From Camellia lanceoleosa (taxonomy: Eukaryota; Streptophyta; Magnoliopsida; Ericales; Theaceae): 64,000 nucleotides of DNA. The notes below the pieces were generated by a model. That model saw only the letters and a list, made by a program, of their open reading frames with translations. It had not been told where the DNA came from and searched no databases. Both the position numbers and the translations under genes were made by a program. Positions 21,700 to 33,918 of this stretch are shown here, one piece after another (within the stretch, counting starts at the first letter, position 1; every line of letters begins with the position of its first letter). The stretch lies in the NCBI GenBank assembly GCA_025200525.1, contig CM045763.1:85836131-85900130 (forward strand), written 5' to 3'.

Positions 21700-22765
21700 G
21701 AACAAAACCCTAATCTCATTCTCTTATCTCACTGACTCACTGAGACTAAGAGAGAGCTCTCTTCATCTTCTCATCTCTCTCTCGTTTTTCATCTACGCAG
21801 CTCGTACGCGACGATCAACCTTCGCAATTGACTCTTTTTCTTTGGCAACTTTGAGGTAAGGCTCTCTCTGTCTCGCTCTCTCTCCTCAATTTGTGATTTG
21901 TATCTCTGTCTCTGTCTCGCTCTTTCTTCCCGATCTGTGTTTTTTTTTAGGCAATCAGATCTGTCTTACCTTCTCTCGTTTTTCATTTGCACAGCTCGCA
22001 TCGATCGACCTTCATCTTCTCATTTTTCTCTCGTTTTTCATCTGTACAGCTCACACACGACGATTGACCTTCGCAATCGACTCTCTCTCATGAAACTTTG
22101 AGGGGCTCTCTCTGTCTCACTTTCTCTCCCCGATCTGTGATTTGTATCTCTGTCTCTGTCTCTCTGTCTCCGTCTTTCTTTCTCTGTCTGTTTGTCTTCC
22201 TCCCAAATCTATCTCACTCTTTTTTGTTTGAAATTGTTTGAATTTTTTGAAATTGAATCTATTTAGATTTGTCTGTGTTTTTGTTTTTGTTTAATTTTTT
22301 GGAGGAGTTTGATCTTTGTAATCTAAATCTGATGGGTAGGTAAATCTGATCTGATCTTTGTAATCTAAATTTGTTTAGATTTGTCTCACTCTCTCGTTTT
22401 TGTTTAATTTACTTACTCTGTTACTTACTCTAGGTGGGTGTTATTGAATCTAAATTGAAATTGAATTTGATTTTTTTTTTTGAAATTGAAATTGAATTTG
22501 AATTTTTTTTTAATATAAATTGAATTTGAATGAAATTGAATCTGTGAATTTGAATTGAATTTGCTATTCTGCTATTTTGTTATTTTTTAAATTGAATTCT
22601 ACTATTCTATTACTCTGTTAATTACTTACTCTGGGTGGGTGTTATTGAATCTGATTTGAAATTGAATCTGAATTTTTTTTTGAAATTGAATCTGATTTTT
22701 TTTTTAATCTGAATTGAATCTGATTTTTTTTTTTGAATCTAAATCGAATTTGTGGTATAGTTTGA
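21700..22765 (+). repeat. hAT 5' leader with CT-rich and GAATCTGA repeats
   Basis: Upstream of the transposase, CT-rich blocks containing CTCTCGTTTTTCATCT and GACGATCAACCTTCGCAAT (variants) occur three times between 21770 and 22080, and a unit with GATTTGTATCTCTGTCTCTG occurs twice. From 22430 to 22760 short variants of TTGAATCTGATTTTTTTT recur. GAG|GTAAGG near 21853-21859 fits a splice donor, so the leader may be spliced. Small frames here are shadows. Confidence 0.6.
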
Positions 22766-25027
22766 ATGGAGGATACTATTGAATCTCCCGCAGTGAATCT
22801 TTTACCTTCGGAATGCTCAAATTCTCAAATGAATCCCCTCTTAGCCTAACTCGGACTTGAACCTATGCCTTTTAGACCTTCAAAGAGAAAGAGTGAGGGT
22901 GGAGGGAGGAGAGCACCATCCACAGTTTTGGATCGTTTTGATAAGGTTTTTGGGACCGATAGGAAACATAGAGCCGTATGCAAATATTGCAAGAAAGAGT
23001 ATTTGGCTGACTTCAGACTTCATGGGACTAGCAATTTGAGAAGTCATTCACCCAATTGTAAAGAATATCCAAATAGGGATAAAGATGGTCAACAGACATT
23101 AAATCTTAAACCGAAACAAAATGAAGAGGGCGTTGAGGTTGTAGCAACAATGTTTAATTTTGATGCTTATAAAAGGTCTCTTGCGGAGATGGTTGTCACT
23201 AATGAGTCATCATTTAGACTTGTAGAGGGAGTTGGGTTTAGAAGATTTTGTAATGTCGTGCAACCCAAATTCACACCAATCCCCTCTTGTCATACCATAT
23301 CTAGAAAAGTGTTTAACATATTCAAGAATAAAAGAGATAAGTTAAAGAACGCCATGAAGGGTCGTAGAATTTGCTTTACTACGGACACTTGGACATCTAT
23401 TCAGAATTTGTGTTATATGTGTTTGATTGCTCATTTCATTGATAATAACTGGAAACTTCAAAAAAGAACCATAAATTTTCAACAAGTTAAAAATCACAAA
23501 AGAGAAACATTGGGTAGGAAAATTGAGTCCTGTTTGATTGAGTGGAAAATTGATAGCGTATTCACCTTAACAGTTGATAATACTAGTTCTAATAATCTTA
23601 CCATTCAATATTTGAAAACAATAACCAAAGATTGGAAAGGGACTATTTTGCAACATGAGTTTATTGATATGCGTTGTTGTGCACATATTCTTAATCTCGT
23701 TATGAGTGATGGGTTGAAAGAAATAGATGATTCTATTGCCAACATTAGACTTGCGGTGAGATATGTGAGGTCTTCTCCTCATAGGCATGATGCTTTTAAG
23801 AATTGTACGGCTACCCTCAAACTTGATTCAAAAGCTCTTGTATGCCTAGATGTACCAACTAGGTGGAACTCCACCTATTTGATGGAGGCCATCGAAAAGT
23901 ATAGAAGGCTTTTAACCGCTTGAAATTTGTAGATTCCAATTTTGAACCTTACTTCAAGGATGCTGATGGTGGCATAAGGAGAAGTCCGAATGAGTTGGAT
24001 TGGAAAAAAATGTAGATTGTTCTTGAGGTTTCTAAATTATTTTATCTTGCAACAAAGAAGTTTTCGGGGTCTTTCTTTGTTATTTCCAATGCTTTTTACA
24101 AAGAAATGTTTGTTATTGAAAGCAAAATTAACCAATTAATTTTAGAGGAGGATGATACTTTGAGCACAATGGCAAAGACTATGAAACAAAAGTTTAGCTA
24201 GTATTGGGGGGATGGAAGTAAGATCAATTTGTTATTGTGTGTTGCAGTTGTTCTTGGTCTTACCAAAAAAATGGCATACTTGGAGTTTTGCTTTTCAAAT
24301 TTATTTCTTGGAGATAATAAGAAGGTGAAAGATATGGTAGACAAGGTTAAGAGTTGTTTGAGTCGTTTGTATAGCCATTATGTCACACTTTATCATTCAA
24401 ATGAGAAACTTCCAAGTATGAGTGAAGTTGTGAATGTGGTGAAAGATGATGATGATGATGATCCTTATTCTTTGGTTGACTTCCAAATTAATTCCTATTT
24501 GGAGAGGCGATGCACTAGTGGATCTAAGTCGGAATTGGAACAATATTTGTCCGAGGTTGAACATTTTGCAAAGAATCAAACATTTGAGATTTTGGATTAT
24601 TGGAAGATGAATGCAACCAAATATAGAGTGCTATCGCAACTTGCAAGGGATGTGTTGGCCATGCCTATTTCTACCGTTACATCGGAGTCGGCTTTTAGTG
24701 TCGGGGGGGAGGGCGTATTCTTGACCCATTTCATAGTTCACGCACACCTTCTATGGTTGAAACTCTTATATGTACTCAAAATTGGCTTCGAAGCAACCTT
24801 CTAACTTCTCTTCGAAATGCGATGGATGATGTAGAGGAATTTGAGAAATATGACTTGGGTAATTTGAGAATTTATTTATCTTCAATTTTTTTTTTTTTGT
24901 ATTGTTCATTTTGTAATGTAAATTTTATTGATCTTCTCTTGTTGACTCCTAATTAGGTACTTTGGAGTCAAGCACATCTTTAAGTTCAACCTATAATGTT
25001 GATGTTAATACTATAATTGAACTCTAA
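22766..25027 (+). pseudogene. hAT transposase (BED finger, RNase H-like, hATC), broken
   Basis: The best start is ATG 22766, with an in-frame TAA at codon 28 (22847-22849); the long frame then opens at ATG 22865. A BED-type zinc finger (CKYCKKEY, then HGTSNLRSHSPNC) is followed by the catalytic core: FTTDTWTS (first Asp), LTVDNTSSNN (second Asp), CCAHILNLV, and in the C-terminal dimerisation domain LDYWKMNATKYRVLSQLARD and TSESAFS (catalytic Glu). The triad is thus present. Breaks: a frameshift near 23920, stops near 24013 and 24199, and a frameshift in a seven-G run at about 24705-24711. Donor 24859 and acceptor 24956 define a final 98-bp intron, and the last exon ends at TAA 25025-25027. 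The protein would cut and rejoin the 21439-30498 element. Confidence 0.85.
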
Positions 25028-25413
25028 TCCATTTGCTCATTGGTAAATTTTTCATATACTCAACACATTTTCTTACTATATTGAGATGCAATATATAGAC
25101 ATTTGTTTATCTTTTTATTACTTTATTCTTTTACACTTTTTTTGTCAAAGGAATTATGAAGATTGAAGATTAAATTTTTTATTTTTCAGTTTGTTTTTGT
25201 GCAGGGTTCATCAACCAAATGCATGGAATTGAAATTTTTGGAACTTGGATGTGATTTATGATGATGGAGTTTGAGATATTGTGTTGTAAATGTTTTTATT
25301 TTATTTGACAACAATTTTATTTTATTTTTTTCTTATATTTTGGATGAATGTAATAGTTAATGAAGTTTGTTTAACAACCATTTTTTTTTTCATTTTATTA
25401 TTGCATTTTGGAT
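25028..25413. other. hAT 3' region before the solo LTR
   Basis: AT-rich downstream sequence of the hAT element, with two copies of ATTTTGGATGAATG (about 25339 and 25405). Nothing else is recognised. Confidence 0.5.
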
Positions 25414-26195
25414 GAATGTGTAGACACCCTATTTTTGACCGCCCTTAAGACTTGAGCGCCACTGATTGCTTACTTGATGGTGCAGGCTATTTAGTATAAA
25501 TGTTCGATTTCTTCGGCACTAGGAACGTCAAATTCCAACCTCACACCCCATTTTTGGACCAAAATGATTTTGACCAAAGATTTTAGACCATAAAACCCTC
25601 TTTTTCAAAATATTTTTGGAAAAGAAGTTTCTACGATGTTCCGAGGCTCGCATTTCGTTAAATGTTGTGCTTTTCGATAAATCGAGCAAGGACAAAGTGG
25701 AAATGAATGAAAGAGAGATGAAATATTTGAAAAATATTTCAAAACACCTTGTTTAGGGGTTTGGAGTTGAAGAAAAGAGGAGAGGAGAGAAGAAAACTAG
25801 TTTGGGAGAAGTTCGGCATGAATCCGGGAATGATCGAAACTGAACGGTTTCACCAAAATAGGAATAACTTTTTGCATAGTTGGAATTTTGATCTGAGGCT
25901 GCCACCATTGGAAAGCTTACTTCTGGGACTTCAATTTGGACACAAGAATGACCTGAAAAGGAGTCCAGATGAAGGAGATATGACTATTTGAAATTTGACC
26001 TGCAAAGCAAATTTTTGCTGTCGGCCAGTTGAACTAGTCGGTCGGCCAGAAAAAGTAGCTGACCAGCCACTTGAAGTAGCTGATTAGCCAATTAAGTAGC
26101 TGGCATAGATTTTTTGCAGATCTTTCTTCTCCAGCTGTAATACACTGCTCCAGATATTTCCAAACTAAGATATTTCGACCAAAGCTTCATTTTTG

Positions 26196-26204
26196 CTATA
26201 TATG
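26196..26204 (+). promoter_or_regulatory. TATA-like box in solo LTR 1
   Basis: CTATATATGG lies about 290 bp before the conserved CTTCAAGGGTAAG site. The equivalent positions in solo LTRs 2 and 3 hold better boxes (33919 and 44414), so this is probably the promoter of the family. Confidence 0.4.
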
Positions 26205-26479
26205 GAGCCATATCACTCATTTTGGAGAGATGAACAATTTTGGGAGCCTCTCTCTCTAAAAAAACCTCTCTCTCTAGAAGATTTGTGAGCAAACTCTCCC
26301 CTCTCTCTAGAATTCTCTCTTTCTCCTTTTGTTTTAGGCTTGAAAGTGAGAATTTCCTACATATTTGCATGCACTTCCTTAACCAAAGTTGTATATCTTT
26401 GGGTTGAGGTCCCTTGGAACTTATTTTTGGGCGGTTGGAAGGTCATTTGAGTCAAGAAAGTGGTTGTTTTGCTGCTGTG

Positions 26480-26493
26480 CTTCAAGGGTAAGC
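26480..26493 (+). promoter_or_regulatory. Conserved splice-donor-like site, solo LTR 1
   Basis: CTTCAAGGGTAAGC, with GT at 26488-26489, is conserved in all three complete LTRs of the family although the surroundings differ. It fits a plant 5' splice site in the leader transcript. Confidence 0.45.
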
Positions 26494-26699
26494 ACTTCTC
26501 CCTTTCAAGCTTGTTTTTGCTCACTTGCTTTATCTCCCATTTTCCATTGTTTTGTATTATTTTGGGGCTAGTTTTGAACCATAAAAAACTCTGATTTTGA
26601 GGTTCTAAAATGGTAGTTTAAGCCCCTTTTGTATTAGGGGGTTGTCTCTCCATTTGCTCTTTGGTTTGCAAAGCCTTTTAAGCCACCTTTCAAAGCTTT

Positions 26700-27660
26700 T
26701 GAAACCATCTCTTTTTGGCTCTTTAATCATTGAATTCCAGAGGAATTTCAGTAGTGGAAAGGTGGCTTTGAGGTCCCAAATAGGAGGGGGTGGTCCCCCA
26801 TCCTCTTGTCTTGTTTACATGTGTTGATGGCCTATCAAATGAGCATGCTTTTCTACCATTTTGAAGCTTGGTTTAAGCATGTTTTTGCCACTGATTTTCC
26901 ATGTTATGACTCTATTTTTTGCCGGTTTGGTCACCTCTTGCTTTTATCTTACACTTGTAATGTAATCTTGCTTACTAGCTTAACATGCCTAATGAGTTAG
27001 CTCACCTTTCTACTCTTTTATAGCTTAATTCAAGCATGTTTTTGGTGTCATTTTGGCATGCTTTAACTCTGATTTTGGTTGGTTGTGTCACTTCTAGATT
27101 GGTTTTTGTACTTGTAGTGTAATCTTGTTTCACTAGCTTTATATACTTGATGTTTTGGCCTTTCATCCTAACTTGTCTTGGCTATGCTCTAGCATGATTT
27201 TGGCCTTGATTTAGCATGCTTAAACCCTGTTTGGAATGATCTTGGCCCTTTGAGGTTTGCCTTGTATAGCTATAGTTTGATTGGCTTCACTAGCTTGGTG
27301 ATTTAAGGCCTCCGACATGCTTTGCTTAGGTTGTTTGCATGCCATAGCATCATTTTGTATATAATTTCAGAGCATATACCTCTGTCACACTCTCACACAT
27401 ATCACTCGTTAAGTGCTTTTGAGAGTTGAGCGTTATGCCTTACTTGCGAGCCAATGAATGAGCGTGTATTTCTTACTTTTTGTGCCTAAGTTTCAGTATG
27501 ATTTAGCCACTATTTTGGCATGTTTTAGCTCTGTCCAGAGCTGGTTTGGTTGTTTGAGCCTTGTATGGCATGCCTCTAGTGTTGTGTCCTTCACTAGTTT
27601 CAATACCTTTGGCCTTTAACATGTCTTGCATGGTTTAGTGTCTTTAGCATGCCATTTTAG
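26700..27660. repeat. Degenerate tandem repeats of about 158 bp in solo LTR 1
   Basis: A unit beginning AAGCATGTTTTTG (variants) recurs at 26875, 27032 and 27190, with later diverged copies near 27340 and 27494. The spacing is about 152-158 bp. The same period is seen in solo LTR 3, so the array is a family feature. Confidence 0.65.
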
Positions 27661-28319
27661 TGCTGAAATATATGCCATTGCACTCCATGGTTTCACTCTT
27701 TCATTCGCCTTGAAAGAGGTCTTAAGCCCCTTGTTGGCTTGAGCATGGAATTGAGGCTCTCATGCCTAATAGTTTTAGCCTTCTCTTGAGGGTTTCTACT
27801 AACCAAAAGCATGAGGCTTCTTTCATGCTCAAGGTGCTTGTGGCTAAGGCCATCTTTCCCATTAGAGGACTTTCACATTGGACTTAATCAGTTAAAGGAT
27901 TAATCGGTAATGTAAAATGTGTAAACAAAATTGAATCAAGTAAAACATGCAAGATAAACATTATTTGTGTGCATTTCATTGTGTTCAATCGGACGTTATA
28001 TTGAACACAAGGTAGATTGGTCAACTTCATACTTGAAGTGATGAAAATAAGCCAATCTCCTTTGTCTCCATTGCCCTTGATCATTCATGATAGATTTGTG
28101 GACCTTTGAGTCATAGTTGTGCATTTATTGAATGTGTACAAGTTGGATCTTTGGCCACCATGCATTGAAAATACTTGGTTGGTGGCTTGAGAGCCAAGCG
28201 CCACACTCCTTTGAGCTTGAGACATGATAAGGAGAGTGGAAATGCCTACATTATCTTGCAAATACATTATTGTGCCTCTATTGTTCTCTGTTGCAGCAAA
28301 ACTAGAAGTTTGTGAAAGC

Positions 28320-28390
28320 AACTAGCCAACCGGCCAGTTGAAGTGGCTGGCAGCCACTTTTTCTGGCTGGCAGTCCACCAGCAGGTTCCT
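28320..28390. repeat. GGCCAGTTGAAGTGGCTGG cluster in solo LTR 1
   Basis: Overlapping variants of GCCGGCCA/GGCTGGCAG form short inverted repeats here (CCGGCCAGTTG, GTGGCTGGCAGCCACTTT). A similar cluster lies at 26020-26105 of the same LTR, upstream of the TATA-like box. Confidence 0.55.
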
Positions 28391-29932
28391 GTTTTGAAGC
28401 AAAGGCAGTCTGGAGATTGGCACAATTTTCAGAGGTCAAGGCAAGTGTAAACAGAGGTAATTGAAGGCAAGGCAATGGATTTCCGAGCGGACGCCAACCC
28501 AACATGCATGTCTCCCTCGCCCGCGATGCCATCTTTTTTTTTTTATTGCTTTATTAGCTAGTTGCTTCTAACTATTTCAATGTGTTGTAATTAATTAGCT
28601 TAGATAGTTAATTAATTTAATTGCTTTAATTAGCTTAGATTAGCTAGTTATTCAATTTCAATTATGCTGTAATAATTAATTAGCTAAGTTAGTTAATTAG
28701 TTGGTTTGTAATAAGTAGCTTAGCTTAGATTAGCTTAGCTTGTTTATTCGGACCCTCCTTCGCCATGGCATACTGTTGTAATAAGTGTGCGTGTGCATAT
28801 GTGTGTGAATGTCTTCCATCCCCACGTCTTTCTTCCTTTTATTTAACCGCTTACGATGGTTAGTTTAGCGCATATTTCAATTAACATACCTTATGCTTGC
28901 ATGTTTGCATCCATTCATTTGTCTTGCATGCACTGAGCTCGGCGTATCATTCAAACTGCATTATATTTCAATACATATTTGAATACGTGTTTTAAAAGCA
29001 TGTTATCGAATTGTTGCATTTATATGCCATATTAGATAGCCGAGCCTATTTAGTTGCATTATTGTATGTGTTGCATTAGGCACTTAACATAGTTAGGATT
29101 ATGCATTGATTTCTAACTAGTTTTTTGTTTAGCCTCGGAGTACACTGTAAGTGTTTATGCTTTAGTATCTTGCATGAGTGTGAATGCTGCCATGTATAGC
29201 ATACTTGCCATGAGGCTATTTGCTTAAATGCTAAGCTGCATGAATGCCTGTGGATGAAGGTTTTATTACTTGAATTGGAACAATTTATCAAAATGTGAGT
29301 TTTAAGCCCACTTGAAGTGCCAATCATCATGTTTTAAGCTCACTTGAGGGTGGTAAATCCGCGCTTTAGCCTACTTGAGAGTAGTAATTTCAAACCATTT
29401 TCGAAAAACAAACATAAAATGTTTTGTTCCAACTCTTGCGATTGAGTCTATACTTGTATGCTGCACGCATCACATAGTAATGTTAGCTAATAATTAACAA
29501 GAACACATGAGGTTTATAAAACAACATATCATACTTAGTAGAGGTCGATCTTTTGATCGGGCGAGCAGGGGTGCTCATTTCAGGACCTTCCCCTCTCGTA
29601 CCTAAGTTCCTGAGTCGAGGCAACTTTGGTGATGACGGACATGTGGCCTTTGGCACGAGTCAGGGTTTCTTAAATTTCTCCAAAATAAAATATTTAGGTG
29701 GCGGCTCTGTAATTTGACAAAGCAGTCCATGTTTAGCGCTTTTTGATTAAAATCAGTTTTTCAAAACGATTTGTCGGATTTGAACTCTTTGGTGATTTAT
29801 CAGTCTTACATTGCACTTTGTGAGATTAGATTCAAAACCGTGACAGGAGTTCGAACTGTAGTAGCTAGAACCCAATTCGCGTCCTCTCTGAAAGGGGCGC
29901 GCGCGGAGGATGTTCGGGCGGTCTACAGAATG

Positions 29933-30490
29933 TAATAGTTAATGAAGAATTACGTTTAGGTAAGCTTAGGATTTTGAATGATTTTACTTTAATTTTGTAT
30001 TATTGGGTAATAGTAGATAGAGAATGTTGAGAAAGTAGTTGGAGAATGAGATTGATGATTTAGTTAGGATTTTGAATGATCTTATTTTAATTGTATTGCT
30101 GGGTAGTAGATTAATTTTGAATGATTTTAGGATTTTGAATGATTTTAGAATTTTGAATGATTTGTTTGTGTTAGGAATTGATTTTGTTGTGTTTTTAATT
30201 TTATAAGTTTTAATTCATTAATTATTAATGTTGGAGCATTTTAGAAAATTGGAAGAAAATGACCTAAAATAAATATTTACAAAATGGGAAAAAAAAAAAA
30301 AACTCAAAAAATAATTTTTAAAGGAAAAAATTGAAACCGTAAACCGCCTGCAACCACCAGCACATTCACAAACCCTATCCGCACAAATTGCAAACAGCAC
30401 TGCGGGCGGTTGCAGTTTGACTTTTCCCCAAACGACATACATGCGGGCAGGTCAAAATCGAACCGTAACCACATAAAACCGATCTACGTG
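29933..30490. other. hAT 3' terminal region
   Basis: The hAT sequence resumes at 29928. Repeats of GGATTTTGAATGATTTTA occur at about 30065-30165. The last 160 bp is GC-rich and subterminal (AACCGCCTGCAACC, GCGGGCGGTTGCAG), as is usual for transposase binding in hAT ends. No gene. Confidence 0.6.
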
Positions 30491-30506
30491 CAGCCCTAAA
30501 TGCAGC

Positions 30507-31120
30507 CCATAATCCCTGGGTGTAGCGTAAATAACCTAATACCCTCATAATGCCCCTCCAATGAGTAGCATTCGGGATTACTCATGTATTTACTAAGTCT
30601 GTTAACAGAGTAGGTTATATTCGGCCTTGTACAACTCATCAGATACATCAAACTCCTAATGATTCGAGAATATTCTAGCTGAGAGACACTCTCACCATTA
30701 TTCTTGGTCAAATATAGACTCACATCTACTGATGTCCTAAACACACTCGTATCTGATTTATTAAATTTTTCAAGTATCTTCTCAACATAATGAGATTGAG
30801 AAAGTACAATATCACTAGGTGTTCTGGTAATCTTAATACCCAAAATTACATTTGCAAGGCCCATATTTTTTATGTCAAACTTAGAGTTTAACAATTTTTT
30901 GATAGTTCTAATCATTCCATCATTACTACCAATAATGAGTATTTCATCGACGTATAGACAGAAAATAACAAAACATCTGTCAGTGCCTTTGACATACACA
31001 CATTTGTCACACTCATGGATTCTAAACCCATTTGACAACATAGTGTTGTCAAACATCTTACGTTATTGCATAGGAGCTTGCTTTAAACCATATAATGACT
31101 TGACAAGCTTACAAACTTTC
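30507..31120 (-). pseudogene. pol: Copia-1 reverse transcriptase, palm and C-terminal part
   Basis: The frame 31056-30496 reads GFRIHECDKCVYVKG, then the catalytic box as YVDE (normally YVDD), then NMGLANVILGIKI and the RT/RNase H linker. The second aspartate of the box is glutamate (GAA). The preceding bases 31120-31057 hold the RT motif region leading to the frame (a stop lies between). Reverse transcriptase copies the element RNA to DNA. The last residues run into hAT target sequence at 30506. Confidence 0.8.
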
Positions 31121-31897
31121 TTATTTTGCCCTGGAGATGAAAACCCCTTGAGGTTGCTCTATGTAGATTTCTTCATCTAAATCTTTATTTAAGAAAGCTG
31201 TCTTTACATCCATTTGATATATCTCTAGACCACATAAAGCGGCTATCGCAATCACCATGCGAATGGATGTAATCCTTGTTATAGTTGAATACGTATCAAA
31301 GTAATCTAGACCTTCTCGCTGTCTGTATCTTTTGATAACTAGCCTAACTTTATACTTATCAATTGACCCATCCGTTTTCATCTTTCTTCTAACAATCCAC
31401 TTACTCTCCAAGGCCTTACTAACTGGGGGTAGATCAACTAACTCCCAGGTATGATTTTGTAAGATGGAGTCAATCTCACTCTTAATTGCTTTTTTCCATA
31501 AGAGACTTTCAGGTGAAGTCACAACTTTATGAAAAGTTTGAGGTTCTCCCTCTAACACATAAGTAAAGAAGTTCAGGCCAAAGGACTTGGAAGTCCTAGC
31601 CCACTTATTCCTTCTTAGCTCATCTATTTTCTCATCTTGATCACTACCACTAGGATTATCTTTAAGTTCCTTTTCAAAACTTTTATCCTCTCCTCGGGTT
31701 CGACAAGGAAATATGTCCTCAAAAAAAGACGCATTCCTTAACACTATCATGGTATTCTTGTGTATATCTGAAATATCAAACTTGTGCACAAGAAACCTAT
31801 ATGCACTACTATTCTGTGCATAACTAATGAATATACAATCCACGATTTTCGGACCTATCCTAACCCCGTTTGGGTGTAAGTATCGCCACTTTTGCAA
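31121..31897 (-). pseudogene. pol: Copia-1 integrase C-terminus and start of reverse transcriptase
   Basis: This 258-codon frame joins the integrase tail (SSAYRFLVHKF, typical of the copia chromodomain-free C-terminus), a charged linker and the RT fingers (WKKAIKSEIDSILQNHTWEL, KSKWIVRRK-like, KYKVRLVIKRYRQREGLDYF, and QMDVKTAFLNKDLDEEIY, with the first catalytic Asp in MDVKTAFLN). In copia elements integrase precedes RT, as seen here on the minus strand. The frame is open but bounded by stops on both sides. Confidence 0.8.
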
Positions 31898-32440
31898 GAC
31901 ACCCCCACATTCTTAGGAAATTATAAAAAGGCTTGCGGCCTTTCTATAATTCATATGGAGTCTTGTCCATTTTCTTCCAAAGTATTCTATTTAAAATGTA
32001 ATTCGTGGAAAGAATTGTTTCCCCCCATAAGTTATGTAGCAACCTAAAACTTATCAACATTGCATTCATCATTTCTTTCAACGTCCTATTTTTCGCTTAG
32101 CAACACTATTTGATTGAGGGAAATAAGGTGTTGTAGTTTGGTGGATAATTTTAGATTGAGCACAAATCTCAATAAAAGGCGATTCATATTCTCCGCTACG
32201 GCCATTTCTTAAAGTCTTGATCTTTCGGTTTAGTTGATTCTCAACTTCATTCTTAAAAAGATTAAACATATCAATCACTTCATCTTTGCTTTTAAGCAAA
32301 TACACATAACAGTATTTAGTGCAATCATCAACAAAAGTGATGAAATACTTGTTGTCACTATGTGATTGTATGACTTTCAAGTCACACATATCACTATGCA
32401 CTAAATCTAAAGGTTCGGTATTTCTTTCAAGATTAATCAA
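31898..32440 (-). pseudogene. pol: Copia-1 integrase core, catalytic residues lost
   Basis: The frame 32440-32078 reads NTEPLDLVHSDMCDLK (first Asp of the DDE triad), YFITFVDDCTKYCYVYLL, then RNGRSGEY where SDRGGEY is usual (second Asp replaced by Gly), and SVAKRKIGR where VAERKNR is usual (catalytic Glu replaced by Lys). Further integrase sequence to 31898 is out of frame. Integrase inserts the cDNA; this one could not. Confidence 0.8.
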
Positions 32441-33349
32441 TTTTGATTAATCGGTACTTCTACACAATTTTCACATACCATATGAGCCCGACTTTTGTTC
32501 TGTGAAGGGTACTTCTTGTAAGACTTATTCTTCTTGTGGTAGTTGTAGATCGACTTTTTGGAGACACCGCCTCTTGGCCCTAGTTTTGAGCTTTTGCCTG
32601 TCGATGGCTTTTTCTTTACCCCCGAGGATTGACCATGCTTAACCATGTTCGTTTTCACAGTGGTGGTATTCCCCCCATTTCCTTTTATTGTCTTCCTTAA
32701 TTCGGAGCTTGACAACGAGCTCTTCGACTATCATGTCTTTTAGTTTGTGCTTCAAGTAATTCTTGAAGTCTTTTCAGCCATTAGATAGCTTCTCAATCAA
32801 TGCAGCTGCCTAGAATGATTCACGCAAGAACATTCCCTCTACATGAATCTCATGCAGAATTACTTGGAAATCTGAGACTTGACTAATAACGGTTTTTGAG
32901 TCCACCATTTTGAAGTCCAGAAACCGACCAACGACAAATTTCTTCGCCCCAACATCCTCGGTCTTGTACTTCTTGTCCAAAGCATCCCACAGCTCATTTC
33001 CCAACTTCTTGGCATAAAACACATTAAACAATGGATCTGCCAAGCCATTCAGAACATAGTTCCGGTAAAGAAAGTCTGATTGCTTCCAAGCATCTAGAGC
33101 CACGAGTTTATGCTTGTTTTGCTCATTCTCCTCCACGGCTGGTGGATCCTCACTAAAAAACCTTATAAGGCTAAGAGTAGTTAGGTAGAATAGCATCTTC
33201 TACTGACACCTCTTGAAATTCACTCTAGTGAACTTCTCTGCGTACTCATGATGGTTGAGCAGTCCTCCCAGAACAACAAAAACAGCAATAGGGTTGACTA
33301 TAAAGGTCATAGCAACAGGGTTGACCACAAAGGTCACAACAGGGGTTGG
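32437..33349 (-). pseudogene. gag: Copia-1 gag, main part
   Basis: Two frames, 33196-32810 and 32715-32437, make up a copia-type gag: ALDAWKQSDFLYRNYVLNGL, GNELWDALDKKYKTED and KFVVGRFLDFKMVDSK are typical of this capsid domain. The zinc knuckle region (near IYNYHKKNKSYKKYPSQNKS) has lost its cysteines, each replaced mostly by tyrosine. The end of gag runs directly into HMVCENC and then the integrase start at 32440, so protease is missing. Upstream, gag continues to 33344 and is interrupted there by solo LTR 2. Confidence 0.75.
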
Positions 33350-33918
33350 TGTAGACACCCTATTTTTGACCGTCCTCAAGACTTGGACGTCACCGCTTGA
33401 ACACCTGGTGATTATCCATGTTTGTGTTTGTTTTGAGTTCCCGGAGGCCTCGGCTGCGCGCCGTGCCTTAGGACCTCTCAACCGGTTTGTTCTGTGCTTG
33501 GTTTTGTACCAAGACTTGTGTGTTTTGCATCTGAGGGTAGGGGAAGGCTTATTAGCCATCCCTGAAGCCCACCGGCTGCCCCACACCTACACCGGCACTC
33601 TCTAGTGGACATCGGCACTTTTATCCAAGTTCTTGCCGCATGTTGTTTTGTCCTTGGCGATCGCTTTTGTGCCGGTCGGTGTGACCCTTTGCATTTTCAG
33701 GATGGTGCATGCCACCGTGACAAATTTGGAGTGCACCATCACCACTCCCAGTGCCGGGTTTGCACCCTTTGCACCTTTGAACCCCTCAAGCTTCTAGAAG
33801 CTTGATTTTTGGCCAAGCTTCTTGAAGAAGCTTGGCTTCTCCAAGAAGCCTTGCACCCCCTTGGTCCCTTGACCCCTTTCCTCTTGCTTAGCCATTAAGC
33901 TTAGACCCTTTGGTTGCC

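Larger units (their letters stand above)
25419..29927 (+). mobile_element. Solo LTR 1 of a long (Ogre/Tat-like) LTR family, 4509 bp
   Basis: It starts TGTAGACACCC and ends GGTCTACA, with GAATG on both sides (25414-25418 and 29928-29932). No second copy of the ends occurs inside and no gag or pol is present, so a solo LTR left by recombination is the simplest reading; a large non-coding derivative is the alternative. The last 400 bp (GATGACGGACATGTGGCC, AAATATTTAGGTGGCG) match the ends of the other two complete copies. The family resembles the multi-kilobase LTRs of Ogre/Tat gypsy elements; that lineage call is from memory. It has a TATA-like box at 26196-26204, a splice-donor-like site at 26488 and internal tandem repeats. 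Confidence 0.75.
21439..30498 (+). mobile_element. hAT transposon inserted in copia-1
   Basis: The ends TAGGGCTGGGTA (left) and (minus) TAGGGCTGCACG (right) are inverted repeats and the flanks are AATGCAGT (21431-21438) and AATGCAGC (30499-30506), an 8-bp duplication with one difference. Eight bases is the hAT length. Subterminal GC-rich motifs (GCGGTTTCACAA, GGGTTGCGGCC on the left; GCGGGCGGTTGCAG on the right) are typical of hAT ends. It encodes a BED-type hAT transposase on the plus strand (22766-25027), now a pseudogene, and holds a 4.5-kb solo LTR at 25419-29927. Without that LTR the element is about 4.5 kb. Confidence 0.85.

Noticed and set aside
25419..29927. A complete LTR retrotransposon with two LTRs
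   Set aside because: The terminal sequence occurs only once at each end, with no internal LTR boundary, gag or pol.
33255..33605. Plus-strand 116-codon frame and its minus-strand partner
   Set aside because: Crosses the boundary of copia gag and solo LTR 2; a shadow.
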